Part shown: piece by piece, positions 6,794 to 7,841 of the stretch
How the letters are laid out: each line of letters opens with the position of its first letter
Position numbering within the stretch: the stretch's first letter is position 1
Assembly: GCA_938041705.1 (NCBI GenBank)
Contig: CALISP010000188.1
Span: 1-7,841, forward strand
DNA: 7,841 nt
Source of the DNA: an uncultured Cocleimonas sp.
GTDB taxonomy: Bacteria > Pseudomonadota > Gammaproteobacteria > Thiotrichales > Thiotrichaceae
Direction of reading: 5' to 3'
Position numbers and translations under genes: made by a program
Notes under the pieces: generated by a model
Seen by the model: the letters and a program-made list of their open reading frames with translations, nothing else
What the model was told of the DNA's origin: nothing
Database searches by the model: none

Positions 6794-6830
6794 AGCTTGA
6801 TTTTCTGAAATATAGAGGCATGAAAGTATC

Positions 6831-7226
6831 TCAATCTTGATTACGAATAATTTCAGCGGCTCGAGTAAAAATCTTCATCATCGGTTGCTTTAAATCTGAA
6901 TCAAAACCAACTTGATCGATAGCCTTGTCCATACATAACAACCACGTTTCTACTTCAATGTGCCCTACTCCAACGTGTTCATGTATTAAGCGCATATCCG
7001 AATGGCCATTTCTCTCAATATATAGTTTTGGTCCGCCAAAAAAACCGGATAAAAACTCAAATTGGGCTAGACGAGTGTGATTCATTCCATGACCTTTTAG
7101 ATGCAAAGCATGAATGAGTTCACCATCAGGATCATCTTCTATAATGTCATAAAATGTCTCGACCAATTGTTTCAGTCGTTTCTCTCCTCCCATTTTTTCA
7201 TAAAGAGTTTGAGCAGATTGATGCAT
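6831..7226 (-). CDS. Group II truncated haemoglobin
   Basis: This is a small haem protein of the 2-on-2 globin fold, group II (TrHbO-like); family members bind O2, NO or sulfide and are linked to redox or nitrosative-stress handling, usually in the cytoplasm. The 131 residues match the family length. The signatures are LYEKMGG (8-14), FY at 25-26 (Y26 as the likely B10 tyrosine), FLSGFFGGPKLY (58-69) with the glycine motif, and the proximal F8 histidine H82 in RLIHEHVGVG. The Trp in WLLCM (W95, the G8 position) is typical of group II. The start is supported by an SD, AGGA (7237-7234 on the minus strand), 7 nt upstream. It lies 93 bp downstream of the AraC-type regulator on the same strand, so it may be co-transcribed with it or controlled by it. 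It converges on argS. Confidence 0.93.
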   Translation of the reverse strand: MHQSAQTLYEKMGGEKRLKQLVETFYDIIEDDPDGELIHALHLKGHGMNHTRLAQFEFLSGFFGGPKLYIERNGHSDMRLIHEHVGVGHIEVETWLLCMDKAIDQVGFDSDLKQPMMKIFTRAAEIIRNQD

Positions 7227-7228
7227 TT
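7220..7228 (-). promoter_or_regulatory. NsrR-like half-site over the globin start codon
   Basis: On the minus strand AAATGCATC spans the ATG of the globin gene and agrees with the published 11-bp NsrR-type half-site AAATGCATNTT at 8 of 10 specified positions when extended. The opposing half-site is poor. The match includes the start codon and the His-2 codon, so it may be coincidental. NsrR-controlled globins exist in other bacteria, which is the only reason to record it. Confidence 0.12.
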
Positions 7229-7319
7229 CAATATCCTAGTTTTCTGTATAAGAAATTATTTTAAAGGTATTGAATAGAAACTCTATCCGTAATAACCAGT
7301 AGTTTTCATCATTTTACGT
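7227..7319 (-). promoter_or_regulatory. Gap between AraC-type regulator and globin; possible globin control region
   Basis: This 93-bp gap is AT-rich. On the minus strand it contains a -10-like TAAAAT (7263-7258) without a recognisable -35, a 5-bp inverted repeat ATAGAAACTCTAT (7274-7286) and the globin SD (7237-7234). A promoter needing an activator would look like this, but no site can be assigned to a particular regulator. No terminator hairpin is seen after the regulator gene. Confidence 0.25.
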
Positions 7320-7841
7320 TTATATAGAAATTTCTTTTTGCTTACGCGCAGCACCAGGTGTTACACCAGTAATTTGTTTAAATGCTTTGCGAAAAGCGAC
7401 TTCATTGTTGTAGCCAACAGATTCTGCAATTTCCAACATACCTTTTTTACCTTCTTTTAGCGCAGTATGAGCAATCCGCATTCGCCATTGCCCCACATAA
7501 GTCATTGGTGGTTGATCTAGTAGTTCAGAAAAATGCTTTGAAAATGCAGCACGTGATAACCCAGCAACACCAGCAAGCTTTTCAACAGTCCATGACTCTT
7601 CGGGTTTATCGTGAATAGCATTCAAGGCATTACTAACATGTGTATCAGCCAACGCAGCCAAAATACCGCAGCTAGGACTTATCTCATTGATATGAGCTCG
7701 TAAAGCATAAATGAAGAGTATCTCTGACAGCTTATCAACGACCACATCAGACCCCGTTGTGGATTCTTCAGTTTCAGACCTCATTAAATCAATCAGTACT
7801 TGTAAACGTGGCTCTACGTTATTGTTTTGACCTTTGACTAA
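7320..7841 (-). CDS. AraC-family transcriptional regulator, C-terminal part (5' end outside the window)
   Basis: This is a DNA-binding regulator of the AraC/XylS family. The frame is open to the window edge and codes for 173 residues here; the ATG at 7784 is internal, because the upstream in-frame codons continue the conserved end of the cupin-type sensor domain (VEPRLQVLIDLM). The visible order is the end of the N-terminal AraC-binding (cupin_6-like) domain with its helical linker (DKLSEILFIYALRAHI), the first helix-turn-helix (WTVEKLAGVAGLSRAAFSKHF) and the second (MLEIAESVGYNNEVAFRKAF), closing with GVTPGAARK, the AraC family end motif. Full-length members are about 300 residues, so around 130 residues are missing to the right. 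The ligand is unknown. Its position upstream of and co-directional with the globin gene makes that gene a candidate target, but the regulated gene may equally lie beyond the edge, as these regulators often control a divergent neighbour. Confidence 0.9.
   Translation of the reverse strand, partial: LVKGQNNNVEPRLQVLIDLMRSETEESTTGSDVVVDKLSEILFIYALRAHINEISPSCGILAALADTHVSNALNAIHDKPEESWTVEKLAGVAGLSRAAFSKHFSELLDQPPMTYVGQWRMRIAHTALKEGKKGMLEIAESVGYNNEVAFRKAFKQITGVTPGAARKQKEISI

Noticed and set aside
7382..7618. Plus-strand open frame of 78 codons opposite the AraC-type gene
   Set aside because: It lies entirely antisense to the conserved helix-turn-helix domains, has no recognisable domain, and is a shadow frame.
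7320..7784. AraC-type protein starting at the ATG at 7784
   Set aside because: The frame continues without a stop to 7841 and the extra residues (VEPRLQVLIDLM) match the end of the family's sensor domain, so the ATG is internal and the gene is cut by the window edge.

Overview
The window is AT-rich chromosomal DNA from a Gram-negative bacterium, most likely a gammaproteobacterium. The evidence is a recognisable EnvC division-septum protein followed directly by a CtpA-type carboxy-terminal protease (a common gammaproteobacterial order), and an arginyl-tRNA synthetase of the E. coli type. The genus cannot be named from the sequence. I see no phage, IS, CRISPR, tRNA or rRNA genes.

Layout, left to right. 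Positions 1-247 are an AT-rich non-coding leader with weak promoter candidates and a 9-codon mini-ORF that overlaps the next start codon as ATGA. Next come envC (248-1585, +) and ctpA (1682-3046, +), probably one envelope-maintenance transcription unit. EnvC activates septal amidases. CtpA is a periplasmic Ser/Lys protease with a PDZ domain. A GMC-family flavin oxidoreductase (3166-4770, +) follows in the same direction; its likely active-site pair is His/His rather than the His/Asn of choline and alcohol dehydrogenase relatives. argS (4955-6703, +) comes next, with what looks like a promoter so close to the ATG that its mRNA would be leaderless or nearly so.

On the right the direction flips. 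A group II truncated haemoglobin (6831-7226, -) converges on argS. Upstream of it, on the same strand, is the 3' two-thirds or so of an AraC-family regulator (7320-7841, -) that runs off the window edge. The regulator and globin are separated by 93 bp and could be co-transcribed or functionally linked, for example in oxygen or nitrosative-stress physiology; that link is inference.

The least explained feature is a short dispersed repeat. An identical 18-mer, with a related tail, lies in the same orientation on both sides of argS (4852-4869 and 6720-6737). The protein-coding content otherwise consists of well-known families, and I do not see a convincing new multi-gene system. The items worth a second look are the argS-flanking repeat, the putative leaderless argS promoter with an embedded palindrome, the His/His GMC enzyme, and the regulator/globin pair.
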